Below are positions 51,638-62,205 of a DNA stretch of 64,000 bases, piece after piece. The stretch spans positions 620,001-684,000 of the forward strand of contig NZ_JBGCCH010000002.1 of assembly GCF_041261205.1 (NCBI RefSeq), in the 5' to 3' direction. Source of the stretch: Catenulispora sp. MAP5-51. GTDB lineage: Bacteria > Actinomycetota > Actinomycetes > Streptomycetales > Catenulisporaceae. The notes beneath the pieces were generated by a model. It saw only the letters and a program-made list of their open reading frames with translations. It made no database searches and was not told where the DNA came from. Each line of letters opens with the position of its first letter. The stretch's first letter is position 1. Position numbers and translations under genes: made by a program.

Positions 51638-52867
51638 TCAGACCAGGTCGCTGGACAAGACCTGGATGGGAGCGGCCCTCTCGGCGCGCAGCACGCCGGC
51701 GGTCGCCGCCGCGATCACGCACATCAGGGTCAGCAGCAGGAACGCGTGGTTCAGGGCCACGACATGGGTCATCCAGCCGATGACGGCGGGCCCGGCGAGC
51801 ATGCCGACGTACCCCAGGCCCGCGACGCGGGAGACGTTGGTCCCCGCGGCCGCCGGGTCGGCGTGCCCGGCCGCGCTGAAGAGCTGGGGGACACAGCCGG
51901 ACAGGCCCAGCCCGAACAGCGCCCAGCCCGCGAACGCGGACCAGATCCACGGCGACAGCGCCGCGATCGTGATCCCGACGGCGGCGACGGCCGCGCCATA
52001 GCGGAGGATCGCCATGGCGCCGAAGCGCGCGGACACCCGGTCGGCGAGCAGGCGGCCGAGGGTCATCGCGGCGGCGAAGGTGCCGTAGGCGAAGGCCGCG
52101 GTGCCGGCCGGGGCGCCCAGGACGTCCTTCAGGTGCAGGGCGCTCCAGTCGTTGGCGGCCCCCTCGCACAGCATGATCATCAGAGCCAGGCCGGCGAGGA
52201 TCCAGATCTGTCGGCCGGCGCGGCGCGGGCCGGCCGCTGGTGCGTACTCGGCCGCCACAGCGTGCTCAGCCGGAGTCGTCGGCGTGGTCGGCGTGGTCGG
52301 CTCGGCAGGCACAGCCGGCAGCAAGAGGCGCCCCGTGGCCAGCGCGATCACGATGCCCACGACCCCCGTCACCGCGAGCGCCCACGCAGCACTCATCCCC
52401 ATGCCGGAGACGCCGGCCGCGATCACCGCCGCGACCACCCCGCCGACGGAGAACGCGGCGTGGAACGCCGACATCACCGGCCGGCTGTAGGCCTTCTCCA
52501 CGTGGACGGCATGGGCGTTCATGCTCACGTCCAGACACCCGTTGCAGAACCCGAACACCAACAGCGCCGCTGCCAGCGTCCACGACTCCCGGGCCAGGCC
52601 CGGCAGTACCAAAGTCGCGCCGCACAGCACCCCGGCGGTGGGGACCACGACGCGCGACCCCAGCCGATCCGTGAGGCGCCCGGCCACCTGCATGCCGGCG
52701 AAGGCGCCGAGCCCGAGCAGCACCAGCAGGCCGCCGAGCGTGGCGTGGCTGATGCCCACCTGATGCTCGATGGCCGGGATGTGCACCACCCAGGTGCCCA
52801 TGAGCGTCCCGCAGAGGATGAAGTACGTGAAGGTCGCTATTCGGGCGGACCGGAGTGATCGTTCCAT
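51638..52867 (-). CDS. MFS transporter, 12-helix
   Basis: 409 residues from the ATG at 52867 (GGTGG upstream) with 12 helices. It begins ARIATFTYFILCGTLMGTWV and has VAGRLTDRLGSRVVVP (MFS motif A). The central loop (about 195-230) contains a PTTPTTPTTP repeat. The C-terminal half has NVSRVAGLGYVGMLAGPAVI. The sequence recalls the YbjJ/YfmO-like MFS proteins next to DeoR-type regulators in actinomycetes, which may export sugars. It diverges from a DeoR-family gene with a clear shared operator between them. Confidence 0.9.
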   Translation of the reverse strand: MERSLRSARIATFTYFILCGTLMGTWVVHIPAIEHQVGISHATLGGLLVLLGLGAFAGMQVAGRLTDRLGSRVVVPTAGVLCGATLVLPGLARESWTLAAALLVFGFCNGCLDVSMNAHAVHVEKAYSRPVMSAFHAAFSVGGVVAAVIAAGVSGMGMSAAWALAVTGVVGIVIALATGRLLLPAVPAEPTTPTTPTTPAEHAVAAEYAPAAGPRRAGRQIWILAGLALMIMLCEGAANDWSALHLKDVLGAPAGTAAFAYGTFAAAMTLGRLLADRVSARFGAMAILRYGAAVAAVGITIAALSPWIWSAFAGWALFGLGLSGCVPQLFSAAGHADPAAAGTNVSRVAGLGYVGMLAGPAVIGWMTHVVALNHAFLLLTLMCVIAAATAGVLRAERAAPIQVLSSDLV

Positions 52868-52910
52868 GCCGGCCACCATAACGAACAGAATCGATGTTTG
52901 GAAAGCCCGT

Positions 52911-52935
52911 CAATGAACAGCTTGCATGTTCATTG
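52911..52935. promoter_or_regulatory. Operator between MFS and DeoR genes
   Basis: CAATGAACA - GCTTGCA - TGTTCATTG, perfect 9-bp arms with a 7-bp spacer. A further half-site, TGTTCAATC, lies at about 52944-52952 just before the DeoR start. The TGTTCA core recurring at both places suggests cooperative binding of the DeoR-type regulator. Both genes could be controlled from here. Confidence 0.75.
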
Positions 52936-52958
52936 TGTAGGGGTGTTCAATCACAGGC

Positions 52959-53720
52959 ATGAGCACCGCAGACCGGCACCGGCAGATCGCCCGGGCCGTG
53001 AAGGAGTCGGGCAGCGCCACGGTCCCGGAGCTCGCCGGGCTCACCGGCGCCTCGGAGATGACCATCCGGCGCGACCTGGACGTGCTGGCGGCGCAGGGCG
53101 TGCTCGAACGCGTCCGCGGCGGGGCGCGCACCCTGCTCCTGCGGGGCGAGGAGCCGCCCTTCGTGCTCCGGGCCCACGAGGCCGTCGAGGCCAAGCGCCG
53201 GATCGCCGCCGAGGTCTGCTCGCTCATCGCCGACGGCGAGACCGTCGTGCTGGACAGCGGCACCACGTGCCTGGAGGTCGCCCGCATCCTGCACCAGCGG
53301 CCGGTCACCGTGATGCCGGTGTCGTTGCAGGCGATCCGGGTGCTCAGCCAGACCCCGGGACAAGCCGCGCTGCTGGTGCCCGGCGGACGGCCGCGCACCT
53401 CCGAGGGGGCGCTGACCGGCCCCCTGACCCTGGCCTCGCTGGCGGCACTGCGCTTCGACACCGCCGTCATCGGCTGCTGCGGGCTCAGCGCCGCCGAGGG
53501 CCTGACCGCCTACGACCTCGACGACGCGGCGGTGAAGAAGGCGAGCATCGCCTCGGCGCGCCGCACCATCCTGGCCACCGACGGGAGCAAGCTCGGCCGC
53601 ACCGCGCACGCCTTCGTCGGCCCCTCGTCGCTGCTGCACACGCTCGTCACCGACGCGACGGCGCCGAGCGAGGAACTGGCCGCGCTCGAAGCCGCGGGCA
53701 CCATCGTGGAATCCGTCTGA
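52959..53720 (+). CDS. DeoR/GlpR-family transcriptional regulator
   Basis: 253 residues. The N-terminal HTH (ATVPELAGLTGASEMTIRRD, then LDVLAAQGVLERVRGGA) is the DeoR signature. The C-terminal sugar-phosphate sensor domain has DGETVVLDSGTTCLEVARIL, the DTAVIGCCGLSAAEGLTAYD loop and ILATDGSKLGRTA with the phosphate-binding D-x-S-K. It probably senses a sugar phosphate and controls the divergent MFS gene through the palindrome at 52911-52935. Confidence 0.93.
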   Translation: MSTADRHRQIARAVKESGSATVPELAGLTGASEMTIRRDLDVLAAQGVLERVRGGARTLLLRGEEPPFVLRAHEAVEAKRRIAAEVCSLIADGETVVLDSGTTCLEVARILHQRPVTVMPVSLQAIRVLSQTPGQAALLVPGGRPRTSEGALTGPLTLASLAALRFDTAVIGCCGLSAAEGLTAYDLDDAAVKKASIASARRTILATDGSKLGRTAHAFVGPSSLLHTLVTDATAPSEELAALEAAGTIVESV

Positions 53721-55673
53721 TCACGGCCGCCGGGGCGCCCCGAGCAACGGCGTCCGCACCGGCGCCGCGAGCCCGATGAACACGACCATCTCGTGCCCGC
53801 CCGGATTGGTCTGCACCGCCGCGGTCAGCCAGTTGTTCGCCAGCCACACGTTGCCCGACGGATCGATCTGCACGCCGGTGTTCCTGGTCAGGCTGTCGCT
53901 CGGGTAGCCGGTGGCGGCCGGCGAGATCGGCTGTCCGGTGCGGTATCCCGGAGGGCAGGCCGAGACCCGCGCCCCGCACATGTGGACCAGGCGCCCGCCG
54001 CCGAAGTTGGACACCCAGACGGTGTCGTCGCCGTCGACCGCCACGCCCCAGGGCAGGACGAGCCCGCCGTTCGTGAAGGGCTGCGCGGGCGTCGAACCGT
54101 CCGGCCCGATCATCGTGACCGACCGGTCGCCGGGCGGCGGATTCCGCACCGCGTCCGCGAAGTCTGTCGCGCTGTCGCTTCCGCAGGGCACCGCGAGGAT
54201 GCCGGAGTTGGCGACCCAGACGTCGCCCAGGCTGTCCGAGGCGATACCGAGGGGCCGTCGGATGCCGCCGGTCGTGATGGAGCGCTGCGGGATGCCGTCG
54301 GCCGACATCATCAGGACGCTGTCGCCACCGTTGTCGGTGACCCACTTGCGGGCCGCCGGGTCGACAGCGATGTCGAAGGGCTTCACCAGGCGCAGGGCGG
54401 CCGGGGGCGTGATGGTGCGGGCCAGCTCCGGGCGGCCGCGCGGGTACTCGACAACGCTGGAACCGCCGCAGTTCGCGATCCAGATGTTCCCCTGCCGGTC
54501 CGAAGCCGTCCCCTGCGGTTGGACGATGGAGCCCGATCGCCATCCGGAGGGCGGCGACAGCACCGCGCCGCGCGGGCCGAACTCGGAGACGCTGCGATAG
54601 AACAGGCTCGCGTCCACAGGGCATTGCGAGCCCTGGAATCCGAAGTTCGCGACCCAGACGTGCCCCTTCGGGTCGAGCGTGATCCCGAAGCCGGCGCCGT
54701 ACAGGCCGCCTCCGTAATATGGCGCGCCGCGAGCGTCCTGGCCGGTCGGCGTGAGCTTGACGACCTTGGTGTCCCCGCACACCGAGGCCAACGGGCTCGG
54801 GCTGTACTGGTAATTGTTCGTCACCCAGGCGTTGCCGTCGGCGTCGAAGGCGAGGTTGCCGGGGCCGTCGAGCTCGCGGCCGTTGCCGACGTAGCGGATC
54901 GCGAGGGTCCAGGCGTCCGGCGCGGCGGTGAGCACCGGCGTGTACGGCTGCTTCACCCCGGCCAGCGCGAACAGACCGGCCACGTTGTTGCCCGGCGTCC
55001 GGGCGATGTCGGCGACAGCCTCCAGGGTGTCCGCGGGCCGCGCTTTGCCCGGCGGCTGCGCGAAGGTGAACAGCGCCTGGCAGGTCTGCCCGGCGACACA
55101 GCCGGCGACGAGGTCGGCCAGGGTGTTGAAGGCCGGCAGCGTGGACGTGAGCGCACCGTTCGGCGGGCCGGCGAGCAGCGGCGCGATACCGCCGGTGGAG
55201 ACGTCGGCGAGGTTGTGCGAGATGGCGGCCGCGTTCTGGAGGCCCGGATAGGTTCCGGCGACGCCGCGGCCGTCCACGAACTGCGCCAGGGCGTAGCCGG
55301 CGGCGACGGTGGTGCGCTCGTTGATCACCACCGGCGAACCCGGCTGGTCCGACGGACCCGGGGAGCCGAGCGCGGCGGCGAGCCGGACGACCCCTTCATC
55401 AGCGGTCAGATACAGGACCGCCGTGGGATCGGCGGGCCGCCGGTACGGGAAGCCGAATTCACCCTGACTGCCGGTGCGCGCGTGGGCCAGCACCCGCGGG
55501 AGCTGTCCGGCTCTGCCGGCCTGGTAGAGGGTGACTTCGGCACCGGCGATCGGGGCGGCGCCGGTGCGGACGACACCGCACTGCCTGGCCGGGGAGTGCG
55601 ACGTCGTCGCATACGAGGTACCCGCGGGCAGGCAGACCAGGGCCGCCAGGGCCGGCAAGAGGATTCGTCGCAC
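53721..55673 (-). CDS. Secreted NHL/Vgb-like beta-propeller protein
   Basis: 650 residues. A Sec signal (MRRILLPALAALVCLPAGTS, cleavage near TSYA) leads into a small Ig-like/carboxypeptidase-regulatory-type region (GAEVTLYQAGRAGQLPR). A helical part to about 270 follows. Then about six blades each have a G-(I/V/L)-(A/T)-x-D and (V/I)W-(V/I)-(A/S)-N pattern (NLAFDADGNAWVTNNYQYSP, HVWVANFG, NIWIANCGG, DVWVANSG, NVWLANNW). This is as in NHL and streptogramin-lyase (Vgb-like) propellers. Similar proteins are common in soil actinomycetes; substrate and role are unknown. Confidence 0.82.
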   Translation of the reverse strand: MRRILLPALAALVCLPAGTSYATTSHSPARQCGVVRTGAAPIAGAEVTLYQAGRAGQLPRVLAHARTGSQGEFGFPYRRPADPTAVLYLTADEGVVRLAAALGSPGPSDQPGSPVVINERTTVAAGYALAQFVDGRGVAGTYPGLQNAAAISHNLADVSTGGIAPLLAGPPNGALTSTLPAFNTLADLVAGCVAGQTCQALFTFAQPPGKARPADTLEAVADIARTPGNNVAGLFALAGVKQPYTPVLTAAPDAWTLAIRYVGNGRELDGPGNLAFDADGNAWVTNNYQYSPSPLASVCGDTKVVKLTPTGQDARGAPYYGGGLYGAGFGITLDPKGHVWVANFGFQGSQCPVDASLFYRSVSEFGPRGAVLSPPSGWRSGSIVQPQGTASDRQGNIWIANCGGSSVVEYPRGRPELARTITPPAALRLVKPFDIAVDPAARKWVTDNGGDSVLMMSADGIPQRSITTGGIRRPLGIASDSLGDVWVANSGILAVPCGSDSATDFADAVRNPPPGDRSVTMIGPDGSTPAQPFTNGGLVLPWGVAVDGDDTVWVSNFGGGRLVHMCGARVSACPPGYRTGQPISPAATGYPSDSLTRNTGVQIDPSGNVWLANNWLTAAVQTNPGGHEMVVFIGLAAPVRTPLLGAPRRP

Positions 55674-55746
55674 GCGCGAAAGATATCGGAGGATTCAGGA
55701 TCAAAAGCCGCAGCGACATGCCCGCGATGTGGACACGGTGGCATGA

Positions 55747-57240
<1,494 letters not shown>

Positions 57241-57283
57241 CGCGGGAACCGCACAGACAGAACAAGAACAGACAGAACAGACA

Positions 57284-57318
57284 GAACCGCCTGCCGTGCT
57301 CAGCACGGCAGGCGGTTC
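57284..57318. terminator. Strong terminator after argG
   Basis: A perfect 17-bp inverted repeat, GAACCGCCTGCCGTGCT with AGCACGGCAGGCGGTTC around one C, followed by TTTT. It lies 44 bases after the argG stop. AGACAGAACA-like repeats precede it. It could serve both convergent genes. Confidence 0.9.
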
Positions 57319-57348
57319 TTTTCTGTCTTCGGTCACATCTGTCTTCGG

Positions 57349-58188
57349 TCACTCCCCCGCCGGGAAATCGGCGGAAGCACTGGCCTCGGCCCATTTCCGC
57401 GTCTCGTCCTGACGTGCTTCGCCGGCGGCCAGCGCGTGGGTCACGGCCTGCGCGCCCAGCAGCAGCCGACGCGGCGGGTCGTCCTGGCCGACCACATCGA
57501 TGATCACGCGGGCCCCGCGTGCCGGATCCCCAGGCTGCACACCATCGTTCTCAGCGCGATAGCGGTTCATCGCACCGACCGTCTCGTCATAGTCGGCACC
57601 GACCTGATGCAGCTCCATCGACGAGCCCTGCCAATCAGTCCGGAACGCACCGGGCTCGACGATGAGCACCTTCACCCCGAACGGAGCGACCTCACTGGCC
57701 AGCACCTCCGAGAACCCCTCCACGGCGAACTTCGCAGCCTGATAGGCACCCATCCCAGGGGTTCCGCCGACGCGTCCCCCGACCGAGGAGAACTGCACGA
57801 ACACCCCCGACCGCTGCCCCCGCAACACCGGCAACGCCGCCCGCGTCACATTCACCAACCCGAAGAAGTTCGCCTCGAACTGACCCCGGAAGTCCTCCTC
57901 CGCCATCTCCTCAATCGGACCGGAGTTCGCATAGCCGGCGTTGTTCACCACCACATCCAACCGGCCGAACGCCTCAACCGCCCCAGCCACCGCAGCCTGA
58001 GCCGCCACCACATCCGTCACATCCAGCGGCGCCGTCCGCACCCGATCCCCGAACCGCGACACCAAGCCCGCCAACTGCTCAGGCCGCCGCGCCGTCGCCA
58101 CCACCCGATCACCAGACTCCAACACCGCCTCGGCCAACGCCCGACCGAAACCCCGCGACGCACCGGTGATCAACCAAGTCCTCGCCAT
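57349..58188 (-). CDS. Short-chain dehydrogenase/reductase
   Basis: 279 residues. TGASRGFG at 8-15 binds NAD(P); NNAG lies at 82-85, the catalytic Ser near 134, and Y149-x3-K153 (YQAAK). R34/R35 after the second strand (VVATARRPEQL) favour NADP. The C-terminal third is the substrate lid, ending WAEASASADFPAGE, as in many actinomycete SDRs of uncertain substrate. It converges on argG across a shared terminator. Confidence 0.92.
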   Translation of the reverse strand: MARTWLITGASRGFGRALAEAVLESGDRVVATARRPEQLAGLVSRFGDRVRTAPLDVTDVVAAQAAVAGAVEAFGRLDVVVNNAGYANSGPIEEMAEEDFRGQFEANFFGLVNVTRAALPVLRGQRSGVFVQFSSVGGRVGGTPGMGAYQAAKFAVEGFSEVLASEVAPFGVKVLIVEPGAFRTDWQGSSMELHQVGADYDETVGAMNRYRAENDGVQPGDPARGARVIIDVVGQDDPPRRLLLGAQAVTHALAAGEARQDETRKWAEASASADFPAGE

Positions 58189-58293
58189 GTCCCGTCTCCT
58201 TCACCACTCGTGCGCCACTTCGTTACCCTTACTGCCACATAAATGTAGCACTTAAAGACCGAGAGTGCACCTTGGCATGGCGAACAGGAAAAC

Positions 58294-58707
58294 TCAGCCC
58301 TCTGAGTCGGCGACCGGCGAGACAGCCGCGAGCGCGTCGGAGACGGCGTGGACGGCGTTGAGCTTCTCCAGCAGCGCGGGCTCCACCCCGTACCGCTCAC
58401 CGAACGCGGCCGGGTCCAGGTAGCTCACGCGCGTGCTGCCGTCGTCGTCCCACAGCAGGATGCGCAGCGGCAGATCGAGCGCGGCCAGCGGATGGGCGTC
58501 CATCACCGGGGTCCCGGCGGCCGGGTTCCCGAACAGCACCAGAATCGTGTCCCGCAGATCCTGCCCCACGGACCGGGCGGCCTCGGCCTGGTCGATCACG
58601 GCGAAGACGGTGGCCCCGGCGTGTTCCAGCACTTCGAGCAGCCGGCGGGCGGTCATGGTGACCGACGTGGTCGCCGTCTTGGTGACGATGGAGGCGTTCA
58701 CAGTCAC
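58294..58707 (-). CDS. DUF302 family protein, end of the molybdate operon
   Basis: 137 residues. It contains the DUF302 pattern VLEHAGATVFAVIDQAEAA, LVLFGNPAAGTPVMDAHP and LDLPLRILLWDDDG. It starts with a GTG three bases after the ModBC stop, so it belongs to the same transcript. DUF302 proteins form small dimers and are often near metal or redox genes; no activity is proven. Linkage to molybdate uptake is not a usual association that I can cite. Confidence 0.85.
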   Translation of the reverse strand: MTVNASIVTKTATTSVTMTARRLLEVLEHAGATVFAVIDQAEAARSVGQDLRDTILVLFGNPAAGTPVMDAHPLAALDLPLRILLWDDDGSTRVSYLDPAAFGERYGVEPALLEKLNAVHAVSDALAAVSPVADSEG

Positions 58708-58710
58708 ATC

Positions 58711-60549
58711 CTAGGGCGCGGGCCACACGATGACCGCGTGAGAAGGAACGTCGACGCGGCACCGCGCGCCGGGCTCGGGCTCCTGTCCGGCGGGGACCGT
58801 GACCGTCAGCTCCTCGCCGCCGTCCTCCAGCCGCAGGATCAGTTCGGCGATGGGCCCGAGGTGCGCGACGTCGTCCACGATGGCGGTGACCCCGCCGGCC
58901 GCGACCAGGCGCACGTCGTGGGGCTGGACGCACCAGGCGACGTCGGCGGGGGGCGGGGCGGCGTTCTGCCAGGCCGGAGTCGCCAGCGCCGAGGCGGGAA
59001 GCGGAATGCGGTACGGCCCGCTTTCCAGGATCCCGTCGGCGTCCACATGTCCGCGCGCGATATTGCGGACGCCGAGCAGCCGCGCCGCCGCGGGACCCGC
59101 CGGCTGCGCCAGGACCGCGCGCGTGGAGCCGTCCTGCAAGACCGCTCCGTCCGCGAACAACAGCGTGTCCTGCGACAGCAAGGCCGCGTCGTCGGGATCG
59201 TGCGTCACGAGGACCGAGGTCAGCGCCGTCTCGCGCAGGACGGTCCGCAAGAGCCTGCGCAGCTCGTCGCGGACCGGCGCGTCCAGGCCCGCGAACGGCT
59301 CGTCGAGCAGCAGCAGCCGGGGCTCGCGGGCCAGCGCCCGCGCCAGGCCGACCCGGCGCGCCTGACCGCCGGACAGCTGGTCGGGGTAGCGGTCGGCGAG
59401 CTCGGTCAGCTTGAGCCGGTCCAGCCAGAACGCGGCCAGCGCCGGATCGGCGCCGACGCCGAAGGTGACCTGCTCCCAGACCCGCAGATGCGGCAGCAGC
59501 GTCGGATGCTGCGGAAGGTAGCCGATACCGCGCCGTTCGGCGGGCAGCGCGGCCAGGTCCCGGCCGCCTAGGGAGATGCAGTTGTGCGCGTCGTGCGCCG
59601 GCAGCACCCCGGCGAGCAGGCGCAGGGTCGCGGACTTGCCGGAGCCGGAGGCGCCGAGGATCGCCAGGTTCCGGCCCGCGCCGCGGTGCGCGACCGCCAG
59701 CCGGAAGCCGCCGAGCCGGGCGGTCATGTCGAAGTCCAGGACAGGCCCCTGCGACAGGGCCGGGGGCCGGGGCTCGGGGAGCCGGACCGGCCGGCGGCGA
59801 TGGGCCCGCCGAGCCGGACCGCGGTCGGCGATCAGCAGGACGACCAGGGCCGCGCCGAGAGTCACCAGGACCGGGATGGTCGTCGCGGCCAGCCCGGTGC
59901 TGCTGAACTGCACGTAGGTGAAGACCGGCAGGGTGTAGGGGTGGTAGGCCAGCACGATGGTCGCGCCGAACTCCCCGAAGGCCCGCAACCACGCCAGCAG
60001 CATCCCCGCCCGGATGCCGCGGGCGGCGATCGGCAGCGCGACCCGCAGGGTCTGGGACAGCGCGCCGTGGCCGAGCGTCGCCGCGACGTCCAGCTGGGCC
60101 GGGTCCACCGCGGCGAAGGCGGAGCGCGCCGAGACGACCAGGAACGGCGCCGCGACGAAGCACTGCGCCAGCACGACTCCCGTGGCGCTGTCGGTGAGCC
60201 CGCCGTTGAAGAACTGGCCGATGGCCGTGTACGGCCCGACCAGGTAGATCAGCAGGATGCCGCTCATCAGCGGCGGCAGCGCGAGCGGCAGCTGGACCGC
60301 GACGCCGAGCACGCCGGCGGTCCGGCTCGTCGAGCGGGCCAGCAGGTAGCCGAGCGGGACGCCGAGGAAGGTGACGACGGCGGTGCTGATGGACGCGGTG
60401 ATCAGCGACGTGCGCAGCGCGTCCCCGACGCCCGGCGCCGAGGTGGCCGCCGCGCCCTGGCCCGGGACCCGGACCAGGAAGGCGACCAGCGGGACGAGCA
60501 GGTAGGCGACGAGCAGCGCGGCCAGCCACGGCAGCGGGGTGCGCAGCAT
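58711..60549 (-). CDS. modBC: Fused molybdate ABC permease-ATPase (ModB-ModC)
   Basis: 612 residues if the ATG at 60549 is used (a GTG at 60582 is also possible). Residues 1-260 form the ModB-like permease with about five helices; the EAA-type loop is LRAFGEFGATIVLAYHP. After a basic/Pro linker comes the ATPase: GASGSGKSATLRLLAGVLP (Walker A), LSGGQARRVGLARALA (signature), LLLLDEPFAGLD (Walker B) and VTHD. The C-terminal 120 residues form a TOBE/Mop-like region (VAWCVQPHDVRLV, LTVTVPAGQEPEPG). ModB and ModC are usually separate proteins. The gene follows modA by 57 bp (24 bp if the GTG is used). Confidence 0.88.
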   Translation of the reverse strand: MLRTPLPWLAALLVAYLLVPLVAFLVRVPGQGAAATSAPGVGDALRTSLITASISTAVVTFLGVPLGYLLARSTSRTAGVLGVAVQLPLALPPLMSGILLIYLVGPYTAIGQFFNGGLTDSATGVVLAQCFVAAPFLVVSARSAFAAVDPAQLDVAATLGHGALSQTLRVALPIAARGIRAGMLLAWLRAFGEFGATIVLAYHPYTLPVFTYVQFSSTGLAATTIPVLVTLGAALVVLLIADRGPARRAHRRRPVRLPEPRPPALSQGPVLDFDMTARLGGFRLAVAHRGAGRNLAILGASGSGKSATLRLLAGVLPAHDAHNCISLGGRDLAALPAERRGIGYLPQHPTLLPHLRVWEQVTFGVGADPALAAFWLDRLKLTELADRYPDQLSGGQARRVGLARALAREPRLLLLDEPFAGLDAPVRDELRRLLRTVLRETALTSVLVTHDPDDAALLSQDTLLFADGAVLQDGSTRAVLAQPAGPAAARLLGVRNIARGHVDADGILESGPYRIPLPASALATPAWQNAAPPPADVAWCVQPHDVRLVAAGGVTAIVDDVAHLGPIAELILRLEDGGEELTVTVPAGQEPEPGARCRVDVPSHAVIVWPAP

Positions 60550-60605
60550 CCGCAACCCTGGGTTCCCCGTGGCCGGCCGCACTGTGTCAGTACTCAGATC
60601 CAGCG

Positions 60606-61514
60606 TCAGCCGGCGTTGAGCACGGTCTTCAGCTGGGCCGGCACGGATCCGGCGTCGCCGGTGACCTTGACCGGCTGGAGCTGCAGACCGTGCTTGGTCA
60701 TGAAGGCCTTGCCCGCGTCGCTCAACAGGTACTGGACGAAGGCGATGCCGGAGTCGGCGTCCGGGGCCTTGTTCAGGACGCTGACGGTGTAGGTGGCCTG
60801 CAGCTTGATGTCCCCGAGCTCGACCGTCGGGATGTTCAGCTCCGCGGCCTCGCTGGAGTAGAAGAACCCGGCGTCCAGCTGCCCGGACTGGAGCCGGCCG
60901 ACCAGCTGCTCCTCGGGGAACACCTGCACCGCCGAGGCGGGGATGTTGTCCTTGGTCAGCGCCTGGGCCGCGAGCTTGCCCTTGGGGTCCAGCTTCGGGT
61001 CGGTCGAGCCCATCTTGAACCCGGCCTCGGTGATCACCTGGTTCCAGGGCTTGGACTTGATGTCCGCGGCGAACTTGCTGTTCGGGTTGTAGGCGATGAC
61101 CAGCGGGGCCGTGCCGAAGGTGGCGTACCAGGACTCCCAGCCGCCGTTCGCGTCGCCGGTCAGGCCGGTGTTGGCGTCGGTGGAGGCACTGATGAAGACG
61201 TCGGCCTGCTTGACCTTGCCCTTGATCTCGGTGACCAGCTGGGTGGAGCCAGCCGCGTCGCCCTGGAAGTCGCCGCCGGTGGCCTTGTCGTAGGCCGGGC
61301 CCAGGTCGTGCTCCATCAGGTTCGCCAGCGAGGCCGCGTAGGCGACCTTGACCGGGCCGGACGCGGTGATCGCCGACGACGACCCGGAGGTCGCCCCGGA
61401 GGTCGAGGCCGCGGGTGAAGTCGTTCCGGGGCTTGCCTTCGGCGAGCTCTTGGAACTGCTGCACCCGGCCAGCAGAAGGCCGGTGGCCACGACCACGGCC
61501 GCTGTCTTCTTCAC
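60606..61514 (-). CDS. modA: Molybdate-binding lipoprotein (ModA)
   Basis: 302 residues from a GTG. A lipoprotein signal with the lipobox LLAGC (about residues 14-18) is followed by a Ser/Thr/Ala spacer. The binding domain has VKVAYAASLANLMEHDLGPA, AGSTQLVTEIKGKVKQADVF, and the pattern seen in molybdate/tungstate binders (ASxSL / STQL / SxxD). It ends with GLQLQPVKVTGDAGSVPAQL. It should deliver molybdate to the fused ModBC. It overlaps the stop of the HTH-TOBE gene by four bases. Confidence 0.9.
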   Translation of the reverse strand: MKKTAAVVVATGLLLAGCSSSKSSPKASPGTTSPAASTSGATSGSSSAITASGPVKVAYAASLANLMEHDLGPAYDKATGGDFQGDAAGSTQLVTEIKGKVKQADVFISASTDANTGLTGDANGGWESWYATFGTAPLVIAYNPNSKFAADIKSKPWNQVITEAGFKMGSTDPKLDPKGKLAAQALTKDNIPASAVQVFPEEQLVGRLQSGQLDAGFFYSSEAAELNIPTVELGDIKLQATYTVSVLNKAPDADSGIAFVQYLLSDAGKAFMTKHGLQLQPVKVTGDAGSVPAQLKTVLNAG

Positions 61515-62026
61515 GAACGCCCCCTCGAATTCTGCACGTCTTGCACGATCTGCCCGGTCTGCACGGTCTGGTGCTCTGGTTCCACAACAGCCTCGGCCTC
61601 GTCGGTCTTCGGCTTGCCCGGATGCGGAGCCCGAACGGCGGCGCGTTCCACGACCACCGTCGTGGACTTGATCACCGCGACCGCCGTGGCGCCGACCCGC
61701 AGGTCCAGCTCGTCCACGGCCTCCCGGCTCATCAGCGACACCACCCGGAACGGCCCGGCCTGGATGTCCACCTGCGCCATCACCGCGTCCTTGGTGACCG
61801 CGGTGATGATGCCGCGCAGGCGGTTGCGGGCCGAGGACACCTCCGAGCGCTCGTCGGCGGCGGCCGCCAGCGACGAGGCGAAGGCGGCGAGCTCGGGTCC
61901 CGGGATCACCCGGTGCCCGTTCTCGTCCCGCCGCGCGCTCAGCCGTCCGGCGTCGGCCCAGCGGCGCACGGTGTCGGCGCTGACCCCCAGCAGTTCGGCG
62001 GCCTCACCCATCCGGTACACGTCCAC
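61511..62026 (-). CDS. HTH-TOBE molybdate-responsive protein (ModE-like)
   Basis: 171 residues. A MerR/excisionase-type HTH (YRMGEAAELLGVSADTVRRW, then ADAGRLSARRDENGHRVIP) precedes a TOBE/Mop domain (about 68-132: NRLRGIITAVTKDAVMAQVD, with the late ATAVAVIKSTTVVVER). A polar tail rich in Gln and Val follows. HTH-Mop proteins bind molybdate or Mo cofactor and are thought to regulate uptake. It heads the operon modA - modBC - DUF302, with a four-base overlap to modA. Confidence 0.9.
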   Translation of the reverse strand: MDVYRMGEAAELLGVSADTVRRWADAGRLSARRDENGHRVIPGPELAAFASSLAAAADERSEVSSARNRLRGIITAVTKDAVMAQVDIQAGPFRVVSLMSREAVDELDLRVGATAVAVIKSTTVVVERAAVRAPHPGKPKTDEAEAVVEPEHQTVQTGQIVQDVQNSRGRS

Positions 62027-62205
62027 GCGGTGAGCTTACAGCGCAGACGCCAGGGCAACAGGCCGTGAGACCTTGCATATTCATAACGGATGGCGCACAT
62101 CGTCTGGCAGGTGCCGTGACACCCCTTGCTTCCGCGCGCGCCCGCCCTAGGGTGGATCGTGGGCTGCGCCCGCCTTCGGACGCGGCCCGCGCGAGGGAGG
62201 ATCCC

